This document shows positions 48,668-56,435 of a stretch of 64,000 nucleotides of DNA, piece after piece. Under the pieces are notes generated by a model. The model was not told the DNA's origin. It searched no databases and saw only the letters and a list, made by a program, of their open reading frames with translations. Made by a program: the position numbers and the translations under genes. Source of the DNA: Dysosmobacter sp. Marseille-Q4140 (GTDB lineage: Bacteria; Bacillota; Clostridia; Oscillospirales; Oscillospiraceae); assembly GCA_018228705.1 (NCBI GenBank), contig CP073694.1:62001-126000 (forward strand). The letters run 5' to 3'. Numbering within the stretch: the first letter of the stretch is position 1; every line of letters begins with the position of its first letter.

Positions 48668-50095
48668 TTAGAACCGGAAATACAGGAAGGGATTGTAGCT
48701 GCCGTCCACCAGATACGCGGTGGAGAGCACCAGGGCCGCCAGCATGAGGACCGGTGCGGCGATCAGCTCCGCCTTTTTGGGCAGCTTTGCCCACAGGCGC
48801 CCGCCCCAGGGCGTGGACGCCAGGGCCAGCACGACCAAGGTCAGGCCGTAGCTGCGCAGGCGGAAGCCGTCGGCGGCGCTCCAGAGGTCCCCGGCGCCGA
48901 AGCAGGCGGCGAGGTAACTGCCGCAGATGCTCAGGTCCTCCATGGCGAAGAGGCCCCAGCCCACCAGCACCACCAGCAGCGTGTAGAGATGCCGCACCGC
49001 CGCCGGGGTCCGCTCCAGCAAGCCGCGGAACACGTATTTCTCCAAAATCAGCCAGGCGGCAAAGTACAGGCCCCACAGTACGAAGTTCCAGCTGGCCCCG
49101 TGCCAGAAGCCGGTGCAAAGCCACACGATCAGGATGTTGCGCAGCGTCCTGGCCGCGCCGCACCGGTTGCCCCCCAGGGGGATATACAGGTACTCCCGGA
49201 ACCAGGTGGTGAGCGACATGTGCCACCGCCGCCAGAACTCCGTCACGGAGGCGGCGCAGTAGGGGTGGTCGAAGTTCTCGCAGAAGGTGAAGCCGAACAT
49301 CCGCCCCAGGCCGATGGCCATGTCGGAGTAGCCGGAGAAGTCGAAGTAGATCTGAAAGCCGAAGGCCACGAGGCCCAGCCAGCCCGCCGCCGCGGTCAGC
49401 GTCCCGGCCCCCTGGGCCGCCAGGCACTCGTCCCAGAGCTTGCCCACGGCGTTGGCCAGCAGCACCTTCTTGGCAAGGCCCACGCAAAAGCGCCTGGCCC
49501 CCAGGGCGAACTGCTCCGAGGCGTGGGTCCTGCGGTTGAGCTCCGCCGCCACGGTCTTGTAGCGGACGATGGGGCCTGCGATCAGCTGGGGGAACATGGT
49601 GACGAAGGCACCGAAATCCACCATGTTCCGCTGCACCGGGGCGTCGCGGCGGTAGACGTCGATGGTGTAGCTCATGGTCTGGAAGGTGTAAAAGGAAATG
49701 CCGATGGGCAGCGGGATACCCAGCAGCGGGATCGTCAGCCCCGCCACGGTGACGCTCTGGGGGATCTGGATGCCGGTGAGCAGGTACAGGTTCTCCGCCA
49801 GGAAGGTCCCGTACTTGAAAAAGCCCAGCAGCAAGAGGTTGAAGATCACCGACTGGGCCACGAACCACCGGGCTTTTTTGTCGTTGTGGCGGTACTTCTC
49901 CACCAACAGGCCGTGGGAGTAGTCGATGAGGATGGAGAGGACCATGATGGTGATGTACACCGGCTCTCCCCAGCCGTAGAAGATCAGGCTGACCACCAGC
50001 AACACCAGGTTGCGCCACCGCAGCGGCGAGACAAAGTACACCAGCAGCGTCAGCGGCAGGTAGGCGAATAAAAAGGTCAGACTGCTGAAAACCAT
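48668..50095 (-). CDS. MBOAT-family O-acyltransferase (AlgI-like)
   Basis: A 475-residue multispan protein with about 11 hydrophobic segments. MBOAT motifs are F-W-R-R-W-H-M-S-L (287-295) and the catalytic-His region G-F-W-H-G-A-S-W-N (329-337). AlgI-type proteins move acetyl from a cytosolic donor to the outside for polymer acetylation. It lies 16 bases upstream of the DHHW gene and about 80 bases downstream of the DUF4358 gene. Confidence 0.9.
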   Translation of the reverse strand: MVFSSLTFLFAYLPLTLLVYFVSPLRWRNLVLLVVSLIFYGWGEPVYITIMVLSILIDYSHGLLVEKYRHNDKKARWFVAQSVIFNLLLLGFFKYGTFLAENLYLLTGIQIPQSVTVAGLTIPLLGIPLPIGISFYTFQTMSYTIDVYRRDAPVQRNMVDFGAFVTMFPQLIAGPIVRYKTVAAELNRRTHASEQFALGARRFCVGLAKKVLLANAVGKLWDECLAAQGAGTLTAAAGWLGLVAFGFQIYFDFSGYSDMAIGLGRMFGFTFCENFDHPYCAASVTEFWRRWHMSLTTWFREYLYIPLGGNRCGAARTLRNILIVWLCTGFWHGASWNFVLWGLYFAAWLILEKYVFRGLLERTPAAVRHLYTLLVVLVGWGLFAMEDLSICGSYLAACFGAGDLWSAADGFRLRSYGLTLVVLALASTPWGGRLWAKLPKKAELIAAPVLMLAALVLSTAYLVDGSYNPFLYFRF

Positions 50096-50174
50096 TCCGG
50101 TCCTCCTTCCGCTCCGTCACAGGGGCCGCGGCGCAGGCCGCGGCCCCCGGCGGAGTCGTGTCGTTGTGATGGGA

Positions 50175-50699
50175 TCAGGCGAACTGCTCGTTGAAAGAGG
50201 TCTCCAGGTCCTCCTGGTGCTCGGAGGAGGCGATCAGGGCCACATAGGTGCCCTGCTGGAGCACGGTGGCCCGGCCCCAGGCCTCCAGGGACTCGGGGTA
50301 GAAGGCGCCGCCCTCGGCCTGGGCGTCGGAGCGCTCCTGGAGGATGGCGGCGGCCTTGGCGGCGTCGGCCTCGGTCTCGCACTGGACCAGCACGATCTCA
50401 TTGACCACGGTGCTGATCATGGGCGCCTTGGCCACCAGCTGCTTTGTGGCCAGCTCGGACAGGCCGGGGTAATAGCCCTCCAGGGTCTCCCCCTCCACGT
50501 TCATCAGCAGCAGAGTGTTCTCCCCGCCGCTCTGGGCGTCCTCAGTCCAATTGTACGTCTCGGCCCAGCCATTGTAAAGGGCCTCCAGGTCCACGTCGGT
50601 GCCGGCGGCGCCGGACTCGTCGGTCTTGCTGCCGCAGGCGGCCAGCAGGCCCACCGTTATGGACAGGGCCAGCAGGAACAGGGTCATTCTTTTCATCAT
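50175..50699 (-). CDS. DUF4358-type lipoprotein of the acetylation cluster
   Basis: A 174-residue lipoprotein with a signal peptide ending L-L-A-A-C (lipid Cys about residue 21) and a single DUF4358-like domain. The domain has Y-P-G-L-S, V-V-N-E-I-V-L-V-Q-C, then A-A-A-I-L-Q-E-R and Y-V-A-L-I-A-S. Proteins of this kind commonly accompany MBOAT and DHHW genes. The start is the ATG at 50699 after GGAAGGAGATC. Confidence 0.8.
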   Translation of the reverse strand: MMKRMTLFLLALSITVGLLAACGSKTDESGAAGTDVDLEALYNGWAETYNWTEDAQSGGENTLLLMNVEGETLEGYYPGLSELATKQLVAKAPMISTVVNEIVLVQCETEADAAKAAAILQERSDAQAEGGAFYPESLEAWGRATVLQQGTYVALIASSEHQEDLETSFNEQFA

Positions 50700-50837
50700 C
50701 TTGATCTCCTTCCGCGCCGTCAGGCGCTCTTGTTGTTTTCCGGATATGCAGACGCAGGGGCGTCCCAAAAGGTTCCCCTCTCCCCAACAGTATTTCCAAA
50801 ATTTTTTCTTTTAACGGTTTTTCCGCCGCCTCTGGGC

Positions 50838-50866
50838 TTGCTTTTGCCTCCGCCCGGCGGTACGAT
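50838..50866 (+). promoter_or_regulatory. Promoter for the PLP-enzyme gene
   Basis: TTGCTT (50838-50843), a 17-base spacer and TACGAT (50861-50866), about 68 bases upstream of the start codon. Confidence 0.5.
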
Positions 50867-50933
50867 AGACGAGGCGGCCCGCCGGGCCGCCCACACACGC
50901 GGGGCCTCCGCCCCGGAGAGCGAGGAACGAAAC

Positions 50934-51968
50934 ATGCACAGCTTTCGCAACGATTACAGCGAGGGGGCCCATCCCGCCATCCTGGAAGCCCTGACCGAAA
51001 CCAACCTGACCCAGACCGTGGGCTACTGCCTGGACCCCCACTGCGCCGCTGCGGCGGACACCATCCGCCGCCTCACCGCCGCGCCGGAGGCCGACGTCCA
51101 CTTCCTGGTGGGCGGCACCCAGGTGAACCTCATCACCATCGCCGCGCATCTTGCGCCCTACGAGGCGGTGATCGCCGCCCACACCGGCCACGTCAACGTC
51201 CACGAGACCGGCGCCATCGAGGCCACCGGCCACAAGGTCTGCACCGCCTACGCCCCCGACGGCAAGCTGACGCCGGAACTGGTGGAGTCCGTTCTGGCGC
51301 AGCACAACGGCACGGAGCACATGGTCGCGCCCAAGCTGGTCTACATCTCCGACACCACGGAGATCGGCACCATCTACACCAGGGCGGAGCTGGCGGCCCT
51401 GCGCCGCTGCTGCGACAGCCACGGCCTCTTCCTCTATCTGGACGGCGCCCGGCTAGGCTCGGCGCTCACGGCGGAGGGCAATGACCTGACGCTGCCGGAT
51501 CTGGCGTCCCTGACCGACGCCTTCACCATCGGCGGCACCAAGAACGGCGCCCTCTTCGGCGAGGCCCTGATCCTCGCCCGGCCCCATGACCACTTCCGCT
51601 GGCACATGAAGCAGCGGGGCGCGGTCCTGGCTAAGGGGCGGCTGCTGGGCATCCAGTTCGAGGCGCTGCTCAAAGATGGCCTCTACTTCGACCTGGGCCG
51701 GCATGCCAACGCCCTGGCCGTCCGCCTGCGGGACGGCATGGCGGCTGTGGGGGTTCCCTTCCCGGTGCACTCCCCCTCCAACCAGCAGTTCCCGGTGCTG
51801 CCCAACGGCGCCGTGGCGGCCCTGGAGGCCAAAGGCTACGGCTTCGAGGCGGACCACGCCGTGGATGAGGAGCACACCTGCGTCCGCTTCGTCACCAGCT
51901 GGGCCACGCCCCCGGAGGCGGTGGAGCAGCTGCTGGCGGACCTGGGCGAGATCCTGAGCGAGAACTGA
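50934..51968 (+). CDS. Threonine-aldolase-like PLP enzyme (beta-eliminating lyase family)
   Basis: This 344-residue fold-type I PLP enzyme starts R-N-D-Y-S-E-G-A-H. It has the L-V-G-G-T-Q-V-N cofactor loop, D-G-A-R-L-G near residue 168 and the Schiff-base Lys in G-G-T-K-N-G. It fits low-specificity threonine aldolases, which split beta-hydroxy amino acids to glycine and an aldehyde; a related lyase activity cannot be excluded. The ATG at 50934 follows GAGGAACG. It is monocistronic, with a strong terminator. Confidence 0.87.
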   Translation: MHSFRNDYSEGAHPAILEALTETNLTQTVGYCLDPHCAAAADTIRRLTAAPEADVHFLVGGTQVNLITIAAHLAPYEAVIAAHTGHVNVHETGAIEATGHKVCTAYAPDGKLTPELVESVLAQHNGTEHMVAPKLVYISDTTEIGTIYTRAELAALRRCCDSHGLFLYLDGARLGSALTAEGNDLTLPDLASLTDAFTIGGTKNGALFGEALILARPHDHFRWHMKQRGAVLAKGRLLGIQFEALLKDGLYFDLGRHANALAVRLRDGMAAVGVPFPVHSPSNQQFPVLPNGAVAALEAKGYGFEADHAVDEEHTCVRFVTSWATPPEAVEQLLADLGEILSEN

Positions 51969-51990
51969 CCGGTCCCCTGCCGGACCGGCT

Positions 51991-52032
51991 TCCCGGAGGA
52001 GCGGCTTTTTTCCGCTCCTCCGGGATTTTTTC
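51991..52032 (+). terminator. Intrinsic terminator
   Basis: A 14-bp perfect stem (51991-52004 with 52012-52025) followed by TTTTTT. Confidence 0.9.
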
Positions 52033-52098
52033 GTGGGTTTTCCCCCTGTCCCGTTGTATGGTATCATAGAAGCGATTTTACGGAGAGGAGGGCTGCCC

Positions 52099-52638
52099 AT
52101 GGACGACCGCACGCTGCTGGACCTGCTGGACCGGGACCCGAATGCCGCCATGGAGGCCCTGCTTGTCCGCTACGGTCCCCTGCTGCGGTACGTGGTGGGC
52201 GGCGTCCTCCGGGATCCCCAGGACGCCGAGGACTGCTGTTCCGCCGTGACGGAGCTCCTCTGGCGGCGCCTGGGAGACTACGACCCGGCCCGGGGCAGCC
52301 TCACCGCCTGGCTCACCGCCCTGGCCCGGAACACCGCGCTGAACCACCTGAAGGCCAAGCTCCGCCGCCAGCGGCATCTGGCGGAGCCGGAGGCGGAGAC
52401 GGTCCACGGCGACACCCCCGAGGACGCATTGCTCCGCCAAGAGCAGGCGGAGCGGCTGCAGGGGGCCATCGCCCGCCTCAGCGAGACGGACCGGAAACTC
52501 TTCTACCGCCGCTACTACTATTTGCAGCCCGTAGCCCAGATCGCCGCGGAGATGGGTATGACGGAGCGCGCCGCAGAGGGCAGGCTCTACCGCCTGCGCC
52601 AGCGTCTGCGCCGGGAGTTGGGAGGTGACGCGCCGTGA
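52099..52638 (+). CDS. ECF-type RNA polymerase sigma factor (second)
   Basis: A 179-residue sigma protein with region 2 (Y-G-P-L-L-R-Y-V-V-G-G-V-L, D-A-E-D-C, S-L-T-A-W-L-T-A-L-A-R-N) and region 4 (L-S-E-T-D-R-K-L-F-Y-R-R-Y-Y, A-A-E-M-G-M-T-E-R-A). The start is the ATG at 52099 after GGAGAGGAGGG; a longer frame to 52033 is ignored. It overlaps the next gene (GTGA) and is probably held inactive by that membrane protein. Confidence 0.88.
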   Translation: MDDRTLLDLLDRDPNAAMEALLVRYGPLLRYVVGGVLRDPQDAEDCCSAVTELLWRRLGDYDPARGSLTAWLTALARNTALNHLKAKLRRQRHLAEPEAETVHGDTPEDALLRQEQAERLQGAIARLSETDRKLFYRRYYYLQPVAQIAAEMGMTERAAEGRLYRLRQRLRRELGGDAP

Positions 52639-54041
52639 CCGACCGCTGGGACGACTTTGACTGTGCCTTGGCTACCTCCCTGTCGGCGCTGCCGCCGCCG
52701 GAGGAGACCGTTCGGGCCGTGACCCCCTTCCGCGCCGCCATGGGCAGGGTGGTGTGGGGCCTGTGCCTGACTTCCGTTACGCTGAATTTCTGGTATCTTT
52801 CCTACCTGCTGCCGGCTCTGGGCGCCATGTTGCTGGTCCTGGGCTTGCGCAGCCTGCGCCGCAACAACATCTGGTTCCGATTCTGCTGGTTTATCAGCAT
52901 CTATCAAGTAATTTTCCTTTACGGTAATACCCTCCTGGAAGCTACGCCCTTCAGCCTGGATCCGGACTGGCTCCCCCTGTGGCTCCGAGGTCTGGCGTTC
53001 CTGGCTAAGGCGGCGGTGCTGTTCCTGTGTCTCTGGCGGGGTCTGGTCCGGGCAGCCGACGAGGTGGGGCAGCCCCGGCGGGCGGCCGCTCCGGCCCTGT
53101 GGGCCCTTGGATGGTATGCGGTGGTGGCTCTGCTGGGTGTCCTCTGGCCCCAGCCCGGCTGGGCAGTGGGTCTGGCCATGCTTGCCGCCTTTGTCTGCAT
53201 CGTCCATTCCCTGCTGCGGCTCTCCGCCGCCCTGGACGGCTGGGGCTACGCCGTCCGGGCCGCGCCGGTGAAGATCGGCGGCGGAAAGCTGGCGGCGGCG
53301 TACCTGCTGTCCCTGGCGGTCCTGACGGCGGTCCTCAGCCTGGCCTCCAATCACCTGCCGGTGGAGGCACGCCCGGTCGAACAAACTTTCGAATCCGCTG
53401 AGACCGCCGCCATCCGGGCCGATCTCACTGCCCTGGGCTTCCCGGAGGAGTGGCTGGATCTGCTGCCGGAGAATGAGATCGCCAAGCTCTCCGCCGCGTC
53501 AGGCTGCTATGTGAGCCCGGACGCCTGGGGGGATTCCACCGACAACGGCGTCCGCTATACGGACATTCAGGTGCAGACGGGCTGGCGCACCTTCCGCTGC
53601 TACCACTTTTTCACGGTGGATACCCCGCGGTCTGTGCTTCAGAACCAAATCTCCCTGTCTCACAGCAGCTACGCCCACGTTTCAGATGCGGCGGGACAGA
53701 TCCTCTGGGAGAAAGACGGAACTGCCTTTGCGGCGGAACTTCCTCTGGAAAAGAGTGTCCGCACGTCTTTCTTCGGGGATGAAGAGATCGATACGGCGCT
53801 GTTCAGCTACCCTCTTTTCACCACGGAACGCCAGGGCTGGTGCGCCTATTCCGCTGTCTTTCCCGGCGATTGGATCTATGGCGTCACCATCCTCTTCTAC
53901 CAGACCCAGGCGCTGCGGAACCTGTACCCCTACGCGCCGCTGCCGGAGCAGCCCATCGTGGGTATCCTGAACGATCTGGAGAGCCAGAGCTACAGCACCT
54001 ATCCCCTGGAGCCACAGTACGCGGAAGATCTGGAAACGTAA
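52635..54041 (+). CDS. Multispan membrane protein, likely anti-sigma factor
   Basis: A 468-residue protein starting with GTG inside the sigma-factor stop. A short cytosolic N terminus with the sigma-proximal L-P-P-P-E-E-T pattern is followed by about eight hydrophobic helices (roughly residues 35-250). An extracytoplasmic C-terminal domain of about 220 residues follows. I do not recognise a named family; it differs from the DUF4179 partner of the first ECF factor. Anti-sigma or sensor function is inferred from the coupling. Confidence 0.7.
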   Translation: MTDRWDDFDCALATSLSALPPPEETVRAVTPFRAAMGRVVWGLCLTSVTLNFWYLSYLLPALGAMLLVLGLRSLRRNNIWFRFCWFISIYQVIFLYGNTLLEATPFSLDPDWLPLWLRGLAFLAKAAVLFLCLWRGLVRAADEVGQPRRAAAPALWALGWYAVVALLGVLWPQPGWAVGLAMLAAFVCIVHSLLRLSAALDGWGYAVRAAPVKIGGGKLAAAYLLSLAVLTAVLSLASNHLPVEARPVEQTFESAETAAIRADLTALGFPEEWLDLLPENEIAKLSAASGCYVSPDAWGDSTDNGVRYTDIQVQTGWRTFRCYHFFTVDTPRSVLQNQISLSHSSYAHVSDAAGQILWEKDGTAFAAELPLEKSVRTSFFGDEEIDTALFSYPLFTTERQGWCAYSAVFPGDWIYGVTILFYQTQALRNLYPYAPLPEQPIVGILNDLESQSYSTYPLEPQYAEDLET

Positions 54042-54047
54042 CCGAAG

Positions 54048-54080
54048 GCCGCCGCCCACACAGGGCGGCGGCTGTTTTTT
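54048..54080 (+). terminator. Intrinsic terminator
   Basis: A 10-bp perfect GC stem (54048-54057 with 54063-54072) followed by TGTTTTTT. It insulates the SOS-type promoter just downstream. Confidence 0.9.
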
Positions 54081-54087
54081 CTACAAT

Positions 54088-54158
54088 CGAATTTTTGTTC
54101 GATTTCTCCTTGACAAGAACGTCTGTTCGAGTTATACTGATACTCGAACAAGAGTTCT
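54088..54158 (+). promoter_or_regulatory. Consensus promoter with three LexA-like boxes
   Basis: TTGACA (54110-54115), a 17-base spacer and TATACT (54133-54138) form a strong promoter. Three 14-bp sites each differ by one base from the firmicute LexA consensus CGAAC-N4-GTTCG. Box 1 is at 54088-54101, box 2 at 54116-54129 inside the spacer, and box 3 at 54145-54158 over the start point. Their centres are 28 and 29 bp apart. Tight SOS control of the genes downstream is the natural reading. Confidence 0.8.
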
Positions 54159-54178
54159 ACTAAAAGGAGGAGTCATCC

Positions 54179-54304
54179 ATGACCGGTTGGACGTTGTTTT
54201 TCATTCTGGTGGGCGTGACCTATCTGACTGCCCAGCTCTTCCGCGTCATCGACGCCATCGAGCGCCCTGCCCGGCGCTCTCACCGCCGGGCCGCCGTCCG
54301 GTGA
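54179..54304 (+). CDS. 41-residue SOS-type single-span membrane peptide
   Basis: This short gene begins with ATG at 54179 behind a perfect AAAAGGAGG and ends one base before the radical-SAM start. It encodes a hydrophobic helix (residues 4-21: T-L-F-F-I-L-V-G-V-T-Y-L) and a strongly basic tail (R-R-S-H-R-R-A-A-V-R at the end). It is the first gene under the LexA-box promoter. I recognise no family. Small SOS membrane peptides in other bacteria act as division inhibitors or membrane toxins (SidA and TisB are examples of size and type). Whether this peptide does either is unknown. It may also serve as a leader for translation of the next gene. Confidence 0.7.
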   Translation: MTGWTLFFILVGVTYLTAQLFRVIDAIERPARRSHRRAAVR

Positions 54305-54305
54305 C

Positions 54306-55565
54306 ATGGATGTCCTGGACAAGCTGGAGATCCTGACGGACGCCGCCAAGTACGACGCCGCCTGCACCTCCAGCGGCGGGGACCGGGGCTCCCAGAAGGG
54401 CTATATCGGCAATACCTCCGCCTCCGTGGCGGGCTGCTGCCACTCCTTCTCCGCCGACGGGCGGTGCGTGAGCCTTTTGAAGGTCCTGATGACCAACTGC
54501 TGCGTGTATGACTGCAAGTACTGCGTCAACCGCCGCAGCAACGATACCCGCCGGGCCGCCTTCACCCCGGAGGAGCTGGCAGACCTGACCATCCAGTTCT
54601 ACCGCCGGAACTACATCGAAGGGCTCTTCCTCTCCTCCGGTGTGCTGCGCAGCCCCGACTACACCACGGAGCTGATGATCCGCTGCCTGCATCTGCTGCG
54701 GGAAACGTACCGCTTCAACGGCTACATCCACGCCAAGGCCATCCCCGGCACATCGCCGGAGCTGGTGGAGCAGCTGGGGTTCCTGGCGGACCGGCTCAGC
54801 GTGAACATCGAACTGCCCTCGGAGGCGGGCCTCCGGGCCCTGGCTCCGGACAAGACCAAGCAGGCCATCCTGGCCCCCATGGGCCAGATCCGGACCCGGG
54901 GCCAGCAGAGCCGGGAGGAGCTGGTGAAATACCGCCACGCCCCCCGCTTCGCCCCGGCGGGCCAGAGCACCCAGCTGATCGTGGGCGCCACGGCGGACTC
55001 CGACCTCCACATCCTGCGGCTGACCCAGGGGCTGTACGACCGGTACCGGCTCAAACGGGTGTTCTACTCCGCCTACGTGCCGGTGGTGGAGCACACCCTC
55101 CTCCCCTCCAAGGACACCAAGCCGCCCCTGCTGCGGGAGCACCGGCTCTACCAGGCCGACTGGCTGCTGCGGTTTTACGGCTTCCGGGCGGAGGAGCTGC
55201 TGGACGACGCCCACCCGGATTTCAACCCCCTGGTGGACCCCAAGTGCTCCTGGGCCCTGAGCCATCTGGACTTCTTCCCGGTGGAGGTCAACACCGCCGA
55301 CTATGAGACGCTGCTGCGGATCCCCGGCGTTGGCGTGGTCTCCGCCAAGCGGATCCTGGCCTCCCGGCGGGTCCGGCGGCTGCGGGTGGAGGACCTGAAG
55401 CGGCTGGGCGTGGTGATGAAGCGGGCTCAGTACTTCCTCATCGCCTCCGGCAAAATGGCCGAGGGCCTGCGCTTCACGCCGGACAGCCTGCTGCGGGGAC
55501 TCATCGCCGCGGAGCGGTCCTCCCTGCCCCAGCCGGAGATGGAACAGCTGTCCCTGTTCGCCTGA
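54306..55565 (+). CDS. Putative DNA modification/repair radical-SAM protein
   Basis: A 419-residue protein of the rSAM family linked to uracil-DNA-glycosylase-type genes (TIGR03916 type). The iron-sulfur motif C-V-Y-D-C-K-Y-C is at residues 66-73, preceded by G-C-C-H-S-F. A TIM-barrel body with conserved A-P-D-K-T-K follows. A C-terminal helix-hairpin-helix (L-L-R-I-P-G-V-G-V-V-S-A-K-R-I-L) points to DNA binding. It starts one base after the small membrane peptide and lies 12 bases before its usual partner. The position under LexA-like boxes supports a role in DNA damage. The chemistry is unknown. Confidence 0.88.
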   Translation: MDVLDKLEILTDAAKYDAACTSSGGDRGSQKGYIGNTSASVAGCCHSFSADGRCVSLLKVLMTNCCVYDCKYCVNRRSNDTRRAAFTPEELADLTIQFYRRNYIEGLFLSSGVLRSPDYTTELMIRCLHLLRETYRFNGYIHAKAIPGTSPELVEQLGFLADRLSVNIELPSEAGLRALAPDKTKQAILAPMGQIRTRGQQSREELVKYRHAPRFAPAGQSTQLIVGATADSDLHILRLTQGLYDRYRLKRVFYSAYVPVVEHTLLPSKDTKPPLLREHRLYQADWLLRFYGFRAEELLDDAHPDFNPLVDPKCSWALSHLDFFPVEVNTADYETLLRIPGVGVVSAKRILASRRVRRLRVEDLKRLGVVMKRAQYFLIASGKMAEGLRFTPDSLLRGLIAAERSSLPQPEMEQLSLFA

Positions 55566-55577
55566 GAGAGGTTCCCC

Positions 55578-56435
55578 ATGACCGAGATGATCTATGAATA
55601 CGACGGCAGCTTCGAGGGCTTCCTCTGCTGCGTCTTTGAGAGCTATGCGCAAAAGGAGGTCCTCACCGCCATCGTCGGCGGTGAGGACCCTGCCATCACG
55701 CTCTTTCCCGTGCGGACCGTGGAGACGGATCCGGCCCACGCCGCCCGGGTGCTGCGGCGGATCGCCAAGTGCTCCCCTGAGGCCCTGGATCTGCTGCGGC
55801 GGGGCTTTCTCACCTGCCTTCCGGACCGGGAGATGCACCTCTACCGCATGGTTCGGCGGCTGTTGGAGGAGGGCCCCGGCTTTCTGCGGGACCTGGCAGA
55901 CCCGGAGCTGCCGCCTCTGCGGCAGGCGGTGCGGCATCTTGCCAGCGAGGCCCACCTTTTAAAGGGCTTCGTCCGTTTCTCCGAGCTGGGCGGCGTCCTG
56001 GGCGGGGAGATCGCCCCTAAAAATAGGGTGCTGCCCCTGCTTCGCTGCCACTTCTGCGCCCGCTACCGGGAGGAGAAGTTCTTCCTCTACGACCGCACCC
56101 ACCACGAGGTGCTGCTCTACGCCGCCGGCCGGGCGGAGATCCGGCCCCTGGCCCACTTCCGGATGGCGCCGCCGGAGGAGGCGGAGGCCCGGTACCGTCT
56201 CCTCTGGAAGCGGTTTTACGACACCGTGGCCATCCGGGAGCGGTACAATCCCCGCTGCCGCCGGACCCAGATGCCCCAGCGCTACTGGGGCACCATGACG
56301 GAGTTCCAGGGCCCGGAGCACTTCACGGCCCGAAGCTCTCCCGCAGCCGTTTCAGCCCCCGGCGCTCCAGCCGGGATACCTGCACCTGGGACACCCCCAG
56401 GATCCGGGCCGTCTGGTCCTGGGTCAGCCCCTTGA
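55578..56435 (+). CDS. Radical-SAM-linked DNA metabolism protein
   Basis: A 285-codon frame. Residues 1-243 fit the TIGR03915-type partner family: I-Y-E-Y-D-G-S-F-E-G-F-L near the start, H-L-L-K-G-F-V-R-F then R-Y-R-E-E-K-F-F-L-Y-D, and the usual end M-P-Q-R-Y-W-G-T-M-T-E-F. The last 42 residues are Ala/Pro/Gly-rich and mostly antisense to the end of sigF, so they are a read-on tail without family support. In other genomes a uracil-DNA glycosylase domain may be fused or linked to this family; none is seen here. It is co-transcribed with the radical-SAM gene. Confidence 0.82.
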   Translation: MTEMIYEYDGSFEGFLCCVFESYAQKEVLTAIVGGEDPAITLFPVRTVETDPAHAARVLRRIAKCSPEALDLLRRGFLTCLPDREMHLYRMVRRLLEEGPGFLRDLADPELPPLRQAVRHLASEAHLLKGFVRFSELGGVLGGEIAPKNRVLPLLRCHFCARYREEKFFLYDRTHHEVLLYAAGRAEIRPLAHFRMAPPEEAEARYRLLWKRFYDTVAIRERYNPRCRRTQMPQRYWGTMTEFQGPEHFTARSSPAAVSAPGAPAGIPAPGTPPGSGPSGPGSAP

